Below, one piece after another: positions 22,169 through 29,552 of a stretch of 30,279 nt of DNA. The notes under the pieces are model-generated. The model had not been told where the DNA came from, did not search any database, and saw only the letters and a program-made list of their open reading frames with translations. How positions within the stretch are numbered: position 1 is the first letter of the stretch; each line of letters begins with the position of its first letter. A program made the position numbers and the translations under genes. The stretch covers positions 1-30,279 of IMG/VR virus record IMGVR_UViG_3300010396_000085; one strand, written 5' to 3'. Source of the DNA: a virus.

Positions 22169-23427
22169 TGCCTGAGCTTTTGTACGACTTGTTCCGGTGT
22201 GATGCTTGGGATATTGCCCTCAAAGACAATAGCGTCAGGGTTCTTGCCCCAAGGGCCCTGGTTGCAGAATAGGAAGTTGCGGACGCCGAGAGCATGGGCA
22301 AGATGGCTCGTGCCGGTGACGACGGAGATAAGGCCATAACGCGCCTCCTTTAGTAGATTTGACACGCAGGTAAAGTGGTGGCCAAATAATGATGTTGTCG
22401 CATTCGGTATATAGTCGTGGTCGTCATTATCGCCCCCAATGACGGCAAATTGCCTTGAAGGCATCAGATCAACGAGCTGGCGCCAATACTCTTTGGGCCA
22501 GCGTTCGTTTTCCGGCAATGATCTACTGAACGGAGAAAGGATATAATCAAAATAGGGCTGGGCGATGCGACGAACCACAAATGAAGGCCGCACAGGCTTG
22601 GGTGGGATAGGCAAGCCAACGGCGTGGAAGTTCGCCTGTGTCATATGTAGATTGTCCTTTGCCGCCAGTTTAAAGGCGGCATGAAGATCGAAGGCAAGGT
22701 CGCCGCGCTCATCGGGCGTCCATTGATGCCGTCGCCATTCGGCGTGAGGCTTTAGCCCTGCCATGCTCAATAATTCGAACATCGACACACCGCAATGAAC
22801 CTCCATCGGTGCGCCTTTGGCAAGCTCTTGCATGGCCGGTATCGTCCCGATAAAATCCCCGATCAGGTCATTGTCGTTCCGGACCACCAACGGACGCTGC
22901 CATATCGCCGCCTGAAACTTTGCCCGCGTCGGACTCCACAATTTTCCACTTTCTTCCAGCGCCTTGCGGACGCCCGGGCAATTGGGCCAATCGAAATCGT
23001 CGAAGACCATAACGCCGCCGGGCATCATCCGCGGTACGAACCATTCGATACAGGCCTTGACCGACAGGTAGAAGTCTGTATCAACATGGACGAAGGAGAA
23101 GCGTGTATCATCGCCGATCGCCCATACGCTTTCTGGGAACAGACCTTTGATAAGTTCGACGCGCGGATTGTTGATGAATCTAGCGACGGACTCCACATGC
23201 GTGTCTGCGAATTCGCCGGGCTTGTGAATCTCTATCTCGCTATGGTATGCCGCCGGCAGTCCTTCGAAAGTGTCAAACCCGTATAGTCGCCGATCTGGGA
23301 ACGCGTCGGCGAGATATTTTAATGAACCGCCCTTGTAGACGCCGATCTCAGCAATAGGGCCACGTGGACACAGCTTCGCTATTCGGATCAGTTCATCGAG
23401 GCGATCTTTTGTAATGAGTGTGTTCAT
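22153..23427 (-). CDS. TylF-type methyltransferase fused to GT9-like glycosyltransferase
   Basis: 424 residues. N-terminal part (~1-178): class I SAM methyltransferase of TylF/macrocin O-methyltransferase type, with 'IAEIGVYKGGSLKYL' (SAM loop), 'GFDTFEGLP', 'FVHVDTDFYLSV' (metal and substrate side) and 'VFDDFDWPNCPGVRKAL'. C-terminal part (~179-424): GT9/heptosyltransferase-like, with N-lobe 'RNDNDLIGDFIGTIPAMQEL' and C-lobe 'SVVTGTSHLAHALGVRNFLF' (the pattern 'sxDTGxxHlAaALG'). The two domains suggest one protein that adds a sugar and O-methylates a glycan. It is coupled to the previous gene by ATGA. The target (phage virion or host surface glycan) is not shown by the sequence. Confidence 0.8.
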   Translation of the reverse strand: MNTLITKDRLDELIRIAKLCPRGPIAEIGVYKGGSLKYLADAFPDRRLYGFDTFEGLPAAYHSEIEIHKPGEFADTHVESVARFINNPRVELIKGLFPESVWAIGDDTRFSFVHVDTDFYLSVKACIEWFVPRMMPGGVMVFDDFDWPNCPGVRKALEESGKLWSPTRAKFQAAIWQRPLVVRNDNDLIGDFIGTIPAMQELAKGAPMEVHCGVSMFELLSMAGLKPHAEWRRHQWTPDERGDLAFDLHAAFKLAAKDNLHMTQANFHAVGLPIPPKPVRPSFVVRRIAQPYFDYILSPFSRSLPENERWPKEYWRQLVDLMPSRQFAVIGGDNDDHDYIPNATTSLFGHHFTCVSNLLKEARYGLISVVTGTSHLAHALGVRNFLFCNQGPWGKNPDAIVFEGNIPSITPEQVVQKLRQWESR

Positions 23428-23879
23428 CGGCGGCGGTGGTGTTTGTGCGATGGAAAGTTTGCTTTGGTCTGGATAGGCGGTTGCTCTGCCTCGTCCTTAG
23501 ATTCCGGCTCAGGCAGATCGTCACCGGTCGTCTGTTCGGCAGCCTGTATCGAGTGGTCTATTAGCTCGTTTGCTTTCGCTTCGCTCCCCTCGATTAGCTT
23601 TGCCGCCGCTTTCTCTATCTCAGCTAAACGGGTGACTGTCTCCAACCGCTTTTCCTCTTCCAGGAACTGATCATAGCGACGATATACCTGCAGGATCATA
23701 TTGGATACGCACGGCGGACACCACAGGTCGGCCGTATAGCCTGGCTGGAACTCCTCACTCATCGCCTTGACCAGGTTCGAACGATCCAGTCCGGATAGAT
23801 GTTTGAGGTAACCGGCTTTGACGAGCGTGTCGTGGTGCTTTCGGTTGTCTTCGAAGATTTGTCTATTCTCGGGCTTCAT
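23424..23879 (-). CDS. Hypothetical phage protein with CPPC motif
   Basis: 151 residues. The first half is helical with 'QPGYTADLWCPPCVSNMILQ' (~46-65), a CxxC-type element found in small phage proteins near terminase genes, possibly metal binding. A coiled-coil segment follows (~70-110, 'FLEEEKRLETVTRLAEIEKA'), and the tail is acidic then basic with a final HKHHRRR. The start is one base after the TGA of the upstream gene; the end overlaps the methyltransferase start. No function is known to me. Confidence 0.7.
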   Translation of the reverse strand: MKPENRQIFEDNRKHHDTLVKAGYLKHLSGLDRSNLVKAMSEEFQPGYTADLWCPPCVSNMILQVYRRYDQFLEEEKRLETVTRLAEIEKAAAKLIEGSEAKANELIDHSIQAAEQTTGDDLPEPESKDEAEQPPIQTKANFPSHKHHRRR

Positions 23880-23880
23880 A

Positions 23881-24198
23881 TCATTCGGTTATATAAATAG
23901 GTGACGGCCGATCGAAATATTTTAATTCATCATCCTTGATGGTATAGTCATTTTTGGCAATCGCCGGCGGCCTTTCAGGACACTCGAGCACATACATTGC
24001 CTGACATCCCATGATCGACATCGCTCCAACAATTAAATACCAGTTTGCGTGGGCTCGGTTCGGAATAAAACCGAGCATCTTGCCGGCATCATTGACGGAA
24101 TTCAAAGTTCCCCACACGGCGCGATATTGAATGCCGTCCGGCCCATAGAACCAATTCTGCGTAGTAACCAAGACTTTTTTACCGACAAGAGACAGCAT
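23881..24198 (-). CDS. Conserved phage protein of unknown function ('QNWFYGPDG' family)
   Basis: 105 residues from ATG 24198, which lies inside the end of the glycosyltransferase gene (20-base overlap). A longer frame to 24321 is mostly in shadow of that gene. The start 'MLSLVGKKVLVTTQNWFYGP' with 'DGIQYRAVWGTLNSV' and 'GFIPNRAHANWYLIVGAMSI' is a pattern I know from Bacteroidetes phage packaging regions. Residues ~45-75 are moderately hydrophobic. One Cys each in 'MGCQAM' and 'LECPER'. A function cannot be inferred. Confidence 0.7.
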   Translation of the reverse strand: MLSLVGKKVLVTTQNWFYGPDGIQYRAVWGTLNSVNDAGKMLGFIPNRAHANWYLIVGAMSIMGCQAMYVLECPERPPAIAKNDYTIKDDELKYFDRPSPIYITE

Positions 24199-25183
24199 AT
24201 TCAAATATTTGTTTCCGCTTATCATTGATCCGCGAAAAGTTATAATGCTCGTTACAGAACTCGGCGAGCTCCTGCCCTGCTTCGCGGCGCCGCTTCTTGC
24301 TCTTGACCAGCCGCGTGACATGCTTGATCCAATCCGAGCCTGATTTACAATATAGCAACGGCATGTTGAGATAGGGGTCGACCTGGCTTGCGATCGCCGG
24401 TAATCCCATATTAGCGGCCTCCAGGACCTTCAGATTGCTCTTATAACTATTGAACCGCGATTTGACTAGGGGCACCAGACAGATGTCTGCTTCCTGATAG
24501 GGAGCGTAGTATTGCAGCACCCCGGCGCCGGGGATAATCTTGTACTGGTGGTGGAAGCCAGAGGTATACATCTTCGCCATGCGTTGCCACGCTGGCTCTT
24601 CCTCGACAAAGCCGGCCATGATCATTTTGATCTTCCCGGCGATCGTCCGAAGTCCGGCGATAGGCCGGCAAAGCACACCGACGTCATTCTCGTGGGTTAC
24701 CGATCCCTGCCAGAATACACGCACCAGGTTGGACGGGATCGTCTCAACGTCAAACTGGCCGGTTCGGGCAATGGCGTTGGGCAATATCTCCACATTTGGG
24801 TTGATACCTTTGGCGGCATCGGCAAGCCTGCCATGGGTGACAAAAACGGTATCCGCGGCCCGAATGTTCTTTACCTGCCTTTGGGTGTGGCCGGCGTCGT
24901 CGTATTCCTGGAACAGAATATGGTGGGGATCCAGTTCCCAATAATCATCAATGTCGCAGACGGTCCGGAATCCGTATTTCTCCTTCAGCGCAGGCAGTTG
25001 GTCGAATAACGCATCGGGCAGCCACCGATTCCAAATGAAGATATCTACGCCTTTGTCGAAGCCGTTCTCTCCCAATGGATCATTGGTGAGGCAGACGTCG
25101 ACATCCGGCATCGTATATAGAGGCACCGTGATCCGGTGATAGGTCGGGCCGGAATGGGCTGCTATAAAGGCGACGATTCTCAC
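24179..25183 (-). CDS. GT4-like glycosyltransferase
   Basis: 334 residues from a GTG at 25183 that overlaps the TGA of the upstream membrane gene (GTGA). A longer frame to 25372 contains antisense-like sequence inside that gene and is not credible, while 'RIVAFIAAHSGPTYHRI' is a proper first beta strand of a GT-B fold. Further marks: 'VCDIDDYWEL' (~75-84), 'VEILPNAI' in the interdomain region, 'VFWQGSVTHENDVGVL' at the start of the C-lobe, and 'KSNLKVLEAANMGLPAIAS' (~275-293), the EX7E-like donor-sugar region of GT4. It transfers a nucleotide-activated sugar. With the methyltransferase/GT9 fusion it forms a glycan-modification cassette within packaging genes. Confidence 0.85.
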   Translation of the reverse strand: MRIVAFIAAHSGPTYHRITVPLYTMPDVDVCLTNDPLGENGFDKGVDIFIWNRWLPDALFDQLPALKEKYGFRTVCDIDDYWELDPHHILFQEYDDAGHTQRQVKNIRAADTVFVTHGRLADAAKGINPNVEILPNAIARTGQFDVETIPSNLVRVFWQGSVTHENDVGVLCRPIAGLRTIAGKIKMIMAGFVEEEPAWQRMAKMYTSGFHHQYKIIPGAGVLQYYAPYQEADICLVPLVKSRFNSYKSNLKVLEAANMGLPAIASQVDPYLNMPLLYCKSGSDWIKHVTRLVKSKKRRREAGQELAEFCNEHYNFSRINDKRKQIFEYAVSCR

Positions 25184-25404
25184 AGATAGCGCATTTGAAT
25201 GGCCGAATAAATTGCCCCGATAAATACAGCAACTGGGCAGAGGATGATCCCATGCCATCCTTGTTGCCAGACACCTAGGCCCAAGGCGAACCAACCCGCC
25301 ATACAGCGCACGCAGGTGAACGGTTTGACAACGCCCAATTTCAGCACCTCGACCCAGCAGAAGCCGAGGCACAGCGCATAGAACACTATCTCGATACTTG
25401 ACAT
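25180..25404 (-). CDS. Small membrane protein with CxxC motif
   Basis: 74 residues: an N-terminal hydrophobic helix (~4-22, IVFYALCLGFCWVEVLKLG), then 'KPFTCVRCMAGWFALGLGVW' with CxxC at C30/C33, then another hydrophobic stretch (~50-66). This architecture, two helices around a CxxCxxGW element, occurs in small phage and prophage membrane proteins (DUF1360-like proteins show a similar CxxC arrangement). It overlaps the sigma-like gene by 19 bases and the glycosyltransferase by GTGA, so it is part of the glycan cassette; it could hold the enzyme at the membrane. Confidence 0.7.
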   Translation of the reverse strand: MSSIEIVFYALCLGFCWVEVLKLGVVKPFTCVRCMAGWFALGLGVWQQGWHGIILCPVAVFIGAIYSAIQMRYL

Positions 25405-25940
25405 CGAATATGTTTTAAAGATTTTTGAATGGATTTGTATGCAGATTCCCAGGGGATGCCGGTTGCCGCTTCGATTGCCCGGTAGTTGCCGTGTTGGATG
25501 TAAAGTCTTACAAGCTCCTGATCATACCAGTATAGGTTTTCGATCTCCGCCAGAGCTTTGTCTTCGCGCAGTTCGCGGATCTCACGGGCCTGGATGTCGT
25601 CGACATGAACGGCAATTCCGCTTGTTACCTTCGCCGGCTGCCATTCTTCGTCTTCGAGAAATGCATTACCGCCATCATCGTATTCGCTGACCATGGCGCG
25701 GTACTTCTTATAGAAGGGCGAATACTTATTGATCACCATGTGCAGCATGACCTTCGCTACGTAAAAGCCCAGCTTGCCGCGGGTATATAGGTCTATTACC
25801 TTTTCGTCCGTCCAGGTACAGACCTCGACCATGACCTCCATCTTCAAGTCTTCCCGGAGATGAGCCGGCTCCATCTTCTCAATGGCATCCCGGAAGTTTC
25901 TACCGGTGAACAGGTCGTGGATGATCTGGTCTCGCGTCAT
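25386..25940 (-). CDS. Sigma-factor-like / HTH protein
   Basis: 184 residues. The N-terminal half is helical and resembles region 2 of ECF-like factors ('EDLKMEVMVEVCTWTDEKVI', 'LYTRGKLGFYVAKVMLHMVI'); the middle is an acidic linker. The C-terminal ~55 residues ('LVRLYIQHGNYRAIEAATGI' then 'PWESAYKSIQKSLKHIR') look like sigma region 4: a first helix, 'YRxIExATGIPxxSAYKSI' as helix-turn-helix, and a basic end. It overlaps the small terminase gene by ATGA. It may direct host polymerase to late promoters or act as a DNA-binding partner in packaging. The stop is TAG. Confidence 0.7.
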   Translation of the reverse strand: MTRDQIIHDLFTGRNFRDAIEKMEPAHLREDLKMEVMVEVCTWTDEKVIDLYTRGKLGFYVAKVMLHMVINKYSPFYKKYRAMVSEYDDGGNAFLEDEEWQPAKVTSGIAVHVDDIQAREIRELREDKALAEIENLYWYDQELVRLYIQHGNYRAIEAATGIPWESAYKSIQKSLKHIRCQVSR

Positions 25941-26521
25941 CCGAGATTGAGGGTTATGGAGTAGGATTGCTTGTTGCCTTTGGCGTCTTCGCCTTCGACC
26001 TTGGCTTTCACGGTCGCCGATCCGGTCCAGCCCATCAGTTTGCCAATCTCACTTACGGCTGTGATCCGGGGATCACCCTTGATCTTGCGATTGGTGCCAA
26101 GCCTGCCATCCGCAGTCTTCACCTCGATCACCTCAATGGAAGCGATCGCCCGGGCCGTGTCTTCATCCAGCTCGGACAACTTCTTCATCGTCCCGTCTTC
26201 GTTAAAGATTTTTCGAACATCCAGGTCGGCGATCTGTTTCAATCGACCCAATGCCCACTCACGGCTAATACCGAGCTTTCTGGCGACCTCTTCGGTCTGC
26301 TCTGCCTGTACCCTTGCTCGCACCTCTTCGTCGGCGGCAACCCGGGCCGCAACGATCGTACGGGCTACCCTTATCCACTTCTCAACTGCGGATACGCTTA
26401 GCCCGTACTCATCCGTAAATTTCCGGATGATTTCTTTCGGTTTTGCGCCTGCATATAGCATGTCTGCGCAAATAACCACACCCTTCTCCTTACTTATTGT
26501 CTTTTTACCACCCAAGACCAT
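25937..26521 (-). CDS. terS: Terminase small subunit
   Basis: 194 residues. The N-terminal region is a DNA-binding helix-turn-helix ('KPKEIIRKFTDEYGLSVSAV' then 'EKWIRVARTIVA', ~28-59), followed by a charged coiled coil with Arg/Ala/Glu repeats (~60-95). 'DVRKIFNEDGTMKKLSEL', 'DEDTARAIASIEVIEV' and 'GTNRKIKGDPRITAVSEIGK' are marks of the terminase_2/P27-like small subunit family. It recognises the packaging site and regulates TerL. It is the first gene of the packaging operon; the 65 bases upstream hold a dyad (26567-26586). Confidence 0.9.
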   Translation of the reverse strand: MVLGGKKTISKEKGVVICADMLYAGAKPKEIIRKFTDEYGLSVSAVEKWIRVARTIVAARVAADEEVRARVQAEQTEEVARKLGISREWALGRLKQIADLDVRKIFNEDGTMKKLSELDEDTARAIASIEVIEVKTADGRLGTNRKIKGDPRITAVSEIGKLMGWTGSATVKAKVEGEDAKGNKQSYSITLNLG

Positions 26522-26566
26522 TCGATTTTAGCACTTCGAATGTACGTCCTCGCAAAAGCGTTCCAC

Positions 26567-26586
26567 GTGAATCTAGATAAATTCAC
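26567..26586. promoter_or_regulatory. 20-bp dyad between the regulator gene and the terminase small subunit
   Basis: GTGAAT-N8-ATTCAC, perfect 6-bp arms in a 20-base unit, close to the size of a LuxR-type binding box. It overlaps the last base of the LuxR-like gene and lies ~45 bases before the terS start, where an operator would be. No T run follows, so it is a poor terminator. Confidence 0.4.
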
Positions 26587-26810
26587 TATGCTATTTTTCC
26601 GAAACGCATGTATGTGGCAACCGCTTCGATGGTATTGGCGACGCGCATCTTTCGGATAATATGGCTGCGATGATTGCTCACGGTGCTGGTGCTGATGCCG
26701 TATTTGTCGGCGATCTGCTTTGAGCTAAGGCCGTTGGCAAGGTCTTGGAGCACCTCTTGTTCCCTGGTCGATAGCTTACGGCCTCGGGGCTTGTCCGGGA
26801 TATTGTTCAT
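26586..26810 (-). CDS. Stand-alone LuxR/GerE-type HTH regulator
   Basis: 74 residues, essentially one GerE domain: 'LSTREQEVLQDLANGLSSKQ' then 'IADKYGISTSTVSNHRSHII' and 'RKMRVANTIEAVATYMRFGK', which shows the standard T-x-RE-xEVL, (S/N)-K-(Q/E)-IA, and V-x-x-H-x-x-x-I-x-x-K elements. There is no receiver or autoinducer domain. It binds DNA, probably as a dimer, and could control the late operon beginning with terS just downstream. The start lies ~40 bases after the upstream stop; the end is TAG TGA (double stop). Confidence 0.85.
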   Translation of the reverse strand: MNNIPDKPRGRKLSTREQEVLQDLANGLSSKQIADKYGISTSTVSNHRSHIIRKMRVANTIEAVATYMRFGKIA

Positions 26811-26850
26811 TCAGCAATTAGTTTTCAGGATTTTGGGCCGGATCACTGGA

Positions 26851-27096
26851 TTATTTGTGTTGGCTCTCCCACTCCCCCGCCTCTTCCCTGGTATCGAAAT
26901 AGCGGAGGAGATCGCCTTCGCAGGTGTAGGCGACTTCCAGATCGTGGAGGTATTCCGCCTGCAGTTTATCGTCGATGACCAGGCCGTGCTCATAGACCGC
27001 TGCGCAGATCTCGCAGGGGCAAGTGGTCTTGTTCCGGAATACTCTCTTTCCTACGCGGTCGAGAAACCATTGGAGGCGGGTGTTCTGTGTGTTCAT
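26851..27096 (-). CDS. Conserved small phage protein with CPCxxC motif
   Basis: 81 residues. 'RLQWFLDRVGKRVFRNKTTC' followed by 'PCEICAAVYEHGLVIDDKLQ' and 'EYLHDLEVAYTCEGDLLRYF' matches a small family found in Bacteroidetes phages and prophages; the CPCxxC near residue 26 and a later Cys may bind zinc. The gene overlaps the 42-residue gene by ATGA. The C-terminus is charged ('DTREEAGEWESQHK'). Function unknown. Confidence 0.8.
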   Translation of the reverse strand: MNTQNTRLQWFLDRVGKRVFRNKTTCPCEICAAVYEHGLVIDDKLQAEYLHDLEVAYTCEGDLLRYFDTREEAGEWESQHK

Positions 27097-27221
27097 TTTT
27101 TCTTTTTTGGGGGCTTCTCTGGTTTACGGCGCTTAGGCTTCTTTCTCCACGGTTTTATTTGTGGCCGCTCCGATAACTTTTCGAAAAACCGTTCAGTAGT
27201 TTCGTTTTTTGCCTGTATCAT
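27093..27221 (-). CDS. Lysine-rich 42-residue protein
   Basis: A 129-base gene filling the gap between two others, with ATGA overlaps at both ends, which strongly supports it as real. The product starts MIQAKNETTERFFEKLSERP and ends in a Lys/Pro/Arg tract (KPKRRKPEKPPKKKK), so it is very basic. It could bind nucleic acid or the acidic surface of another protein. The first five residues (MIQAK) are the same as those of the gene at 27746-28135, as if the initiation regions were related. No family recognised. Confidence 0.75.
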   Translation of the reverse strand: MIQAKNETTERFFEKLSERPQIKPWRKKPKRRKPEKPPKKKK

Positions 27222-27493
27222 GGGTTAGGGGGGTATTCGGTTTCCAGTTTCATTTTTTCTTCCGTGGCCCTGAAGGCTTCGCCGTCGATGAGGAACAGAC
27301 CGCCGTGCCGCGTCTTTCCCCGCATCCAGTTGCGAACATCCTCTGTCGGCGTACCAATGGTGAAATAGCCGTTCTTACCTTTGATCTCTACCTTGTCCAC
27401 ATTGGCTAACGATGCAAGACGGCAGCCGGGGTTATTATCATCCACCATGCGTTTGATGACATCCAATGCGCTAATTTTCTTTTCGGTATTCAT
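27218..27493 (-). CDS. Hypothetical phage protein
   Basis: 91 residues: MNTEKKISALDVIKRMVDDN then a mixed alpha/beta body ('KVEIKGKNGYFTIGTPTEDV', 'RHGGLFLIDGEAFRATEEKM'). No signal peptide or membrane segment. The pattern 'TIGTPTEDVRN' with a following helix suggests a small globular fold. It overlaps the next gene by ATGA. I do not recognise a family. Confidence 0.7.
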   Translation of the reverse strand: MNTEKKISALDVIKRMVDDNNPGCRLASLANVDKVEIKGKNGYFTIGTPTEDVRNWMRGKTRHGGLFLIDGEAFRATEEKMKLETEYPPNP

Positions 27494-27503
27494 ATTGTGT
27501 TTA

Positions 27504-27746
27504 TTATCTGATCTTCAATAATTTGCGAATGATCCGGTTTAGCCGGCTGTTTTCGCTTTCCAGTTCTCGGATCTGCTTTGAAAGCTCTTTCAAGTTCTCC
27601 CGGTATTCCTGCTTTTCGAACTCGTTGAAAGTTTGCGGAGGCCTGCTCCGGCAGGTACAATGAGTCGGGCCGTAGATTGCTCCACCCCAACAACCGGGTA
27701 TATGGACATTCCAGGTTTCCTTGTCGTAGATGTAATGGCAGCGCAT
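27504..27746 (-). CDS. Cys-rich coiled-coil phage protein
   Basis: 80 residues from ATG 27746 in a TAATG overlap with the upstream gene (an upstream TTG at 27752 is less likely). 'MRCHYIYDKETWNVHIPGCW' then 'GGAIYGPTHCTCRSRPPQTF' holds a C, C, CxC pattern seen in many short phage proteins, likely a zinc-binding knuckle. The last ~40 residues are a strong coiled coil ('LKELSKQIRELESENSRLNR'). It could be a small regulator or assembly protein. Confidence 0.8.
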   Translation of the reverse strand: MRCHYIYDKETWNVHIPGCWGGAIYGPTHCTCRSRPPQTFNEFEKQEYRENLKELSKQIRELESENSRLNRIIRKLLKIR

Positions 27747-28135
27747 TACCAAAGCGGTTCATAGACGTACCGGAAGCCCTGGAAGCCGCGCATTGGTATT
27801 TTCCCGGGGGCCTTTTCGAACGGCCCTGCTAAGATTAAGCGCGACCATTCAATATCTCGGCTCTGGCCGTTCCATTTCCACACCGTTCGTGGACCAGTTT
27901 CGTAGCCACCATAAAATAGCCGATAAGCGATCCTGTTGCAGACAATGACGTATACAAATGCAATATCGTGCGTGGGCCCGTTCTTGCATTTGTGAAACCA
28001 CCAGCCTAAATCGTCTTGGCAGGTATCTTCAAAATACCGGATAAAGCGAAGTAGTCCGCCGTTGGCTTCGATCATGTCTTTGCCCCAGGTTACAATAATG
28101 CCTATCGGCGGCTGTTGTTTCTTTGCTTGTATCAT
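27746..28135 (-). CDS. Conserved phage protein with GFQGFRYV motif
   Basis: 129 residues. 'GDGF'-type motifs are absent, but 'RLILAGPFEKAPGKIPMRGF' and 'QGFRYVYEPLW' at the C-terminus match a motif (PM-x-GFQGFRY) that I know from hypothetical proteins in phages of many hosts. The middle is beta-rich with aromatic residues ('IAYRLFYGGYETGPRTVWKW'). Starts MIQAKKQQPP. Unknown function; small, no membrane segment. Confidence 0.8.
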   Translation of the reverse strand: MIQAKKQQPPIGIIVTWGKDMIEANGGLLRFIRYFEDTCQDDLGWWFHKCKNGPTHDIAFVYVIVCNRIAYRLFYGGYETGPRTVWKWNGQSRDIEWSRLILAGPFEKAPGKIPMRGFQGFRYVYEPLW

Positions 28136-28156
28136 GGAGGTTATTTGTCTTGTTAT

Positions 28157-28387
28157 TTACCACGATGCTGGAGCGCTCCCTTCATCCATCATCCATGAAA
28201 TTCCTTCCAGAAGTTCTTCTGAAGCGATATCTATCCAAGACAGCGACGCCATGCCCATGCAAAAGTGCCGGTCGCCTACTGTCCATAGATGTTGGGGGAT
28301 TAGCTTTGACATAACCCTACGGCCATTGATATAAGCTATTGGAGTGCCCAGCAAATAAATAATGACGAATATTATTACCTTTTTCAT
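28157..28387 (-). CDS. Small membrane or exported protein
   Basis: 76 residues. The N-terminus MKKVIIFVIIYLLGTPIAYI is a membrane helix or uncleaved signal. The rest is polar with a Met/Trp-rich middle ('FCMGMASLSWIDIASEELLE'). There is no clear cleavage site. Position among small accessory phage genes gives no clue; a holin is possible only on size and a single helix, and I do not claim it. Confidence 0.65.
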   Translation of the reverse strand: MKKVIIFVIIYLLGTPIAYINGRRVMSKLIPQHLWTVGDRHFCMGMASLSWIDIASEELLEGISWMMDEGSAPASW

Positions 28388-28404
28388 ACTTACTGTTTTT
28401 TGCT

Positions 28405-29019
28405 TTAAGGGTGAGGGAGTTGAGAGTATAGATTCTTACAAATCAGATTGCAGGCGGATGAATCGCAGCACGGGCCGACAATTTCCCCAGAGAACGCCAT
28501 TTCGATGCGCCACCTATCCGGAGTTAGGTTGTGTCTGATGCGATAGATCGGCCAGCCTTCCCTATAATAGTCGGGGTAATAGAATCTTACCTCGACTTTG
28601 CCGTTCACCCGGATAAAATCGGTCACCTTTCTGCTGGAATCCCGCAATAGTTCACTCACAGGCCAGCTTCTTTGCGGGCGGTGAGGGGCGTCACGGCGTC
28701 TGCCAGTCGAGGAGCGGCCCCGACGCCATTGGCCGGAAGTAACAAAACTGGAAGCAACAAAAGAGGCAGAGTCGTCTATAAAGGTGCCACTGCTGCTAAA
28801 TCTTAGGCGCTTGGGAAATACGATGCAGCAGCTATTATCTTTAGGCTTAGCCGCTGGATCGCTCTTTGCGTCGATAATTTTTGGCGTGGCGGAAGCGGTA
28901 TCGACCATTCTCCATTCATCGTGGGTGCCGTTTGAGGCCATATCGCAAACCTTTACCAGTTTCTGCGCTTCACACCCCACACTAATCAGCAGGAGCGACA
29001 GAAAGATGTACTGTTTCAT
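28405..29019 (-). CDS. Secreted Cys-rich protein of unknown function
   Basis: 204 residues with a Sec signal MKQYIFLSLLLISVGCEAQK; cleavage between A18 and Q19 is likely, while the lipobox reading at C16 (S-V-G-C) is weak. The mature part contains paired Cys ('DNSCCIVF', 'GPCCDSSACNLIC') suited to disulfides in the periplasm, an Arg-rich stretch of low complexity ('WRRGRSSTGRRRDAPHRP'), and a beta-rich C-terminal region ('KVEVRFYYPDYYREGWPIYR'). It lies among phage accessory genes. It is not recognised; an envelope-acting role is a guess. Confidence 0.65.
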   Translation of the reverse strand: MKQYIFLSLLLISVGCEAQKLVKVCDMASNGTHDEWRMVDTASATPKIIDAKSDPAAKPKDNSCCIVFPKRLRFSSSGTFIDDSASFVASSFVTSGQWRRGRSSTGRRRDAPHRPQRSWPVSELLRDSSRKVTDFIRVNGKVEVRFYYPDYYREGWPIYRIRHNLTPDRWRIEMAFSGEIVGPCCDSSACNLICKNLYSQLPHP

Positions 29020-29042
29020 GGTTGAGTTGTTGGGTGTGAAAA

Positions 29043-29501
29043 TTATTCTGGAACCGGAACGCCGAAGTCGTTAAGTCGTGCATCCATTTCGTTTTCCATC
29101 TCCGGCTTCATGTGAAAAGCCTTGCATGCGGAGATATAGAACCGGTGCCAATGTAAAGCGAGCCCCTTGTCGGGATGCTTGTACCCTATCACCTCTGCGC
29201 AATGGATAAGGTGCATTATGAAATGATGAGGATACCCGTCCGGATCGTCAAAAAAACTTCGCATCCAGTTGCCGAACAAACTATAATCTCCCCACATAAA
29301 GTCATTATTGTTATACCCATCCCAATTCCACGCTGGCTTGCAGATGGCACCGCGCAGATATCTCACAATAGCTTTGGCAGCATTATGCTTATTGCATCCG
29401 TCCGGGCCGCGCATACCGGTCATTAAGAGGGCCTGCATTTGGAAAGTTAAGCCATGGACCCAGTCGTGTAAGGCAGATTCTATTTTCTTTTGTTTTGGCA
29501 T
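29043..29501 (-). CDS. Conserved phage protein ('MRGPDG' family) of unknown function
   Basis: 152 residues. 'FQMQALLMTGMRGPDGCNKH' and 'NAAKAIVRYLRGAICKPAWN' are a conserved start I associate with a widespread phage hypothetical family. The middle has 'DYSLFGNWMRSFFDD' and several His residues ('GYPHHFIMHLIHCAEVIGYK', 'ALHWHRFYISACKAFHMKPE'), which could bind metal. The same frame runs back through the upstream gene's TAG without another stop. Function unknown. Confidence 0.75.
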   Translation of the reverse strand: MPKQKKIESALHDWVHGLTFQMQALLMTGMRGPDGCNKHNAAKAIVRYLRGAICKPAWNWDGYNNNDFMWGDYSLFGNWMRSFFDDPDGYPHHFIMHLIHCAEVIGYKHPDKGLALHWHRFYISACKAFHMKPEMENEMDARLNDFGVPVPE

Positions 29502-29552
29502 CTTATTGTTTGTTTTGATTTTTTCGATTGAAATAACTGGAATAGCGGGGGC

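Noticed and set aside
24179-25372. Longer 397-residue form of the glycosyltransferase
   Set aside because: The extra N-terminal part overlaps the small membrane gene and lacks protein-like composition; the GTG at 25183 gives the proper first strand and a GTGA coupling.
28157-28387. Holin gene
   Set aside because: Only size and one N-terminal helix fit; there is no neighbouring endolysin in the window.
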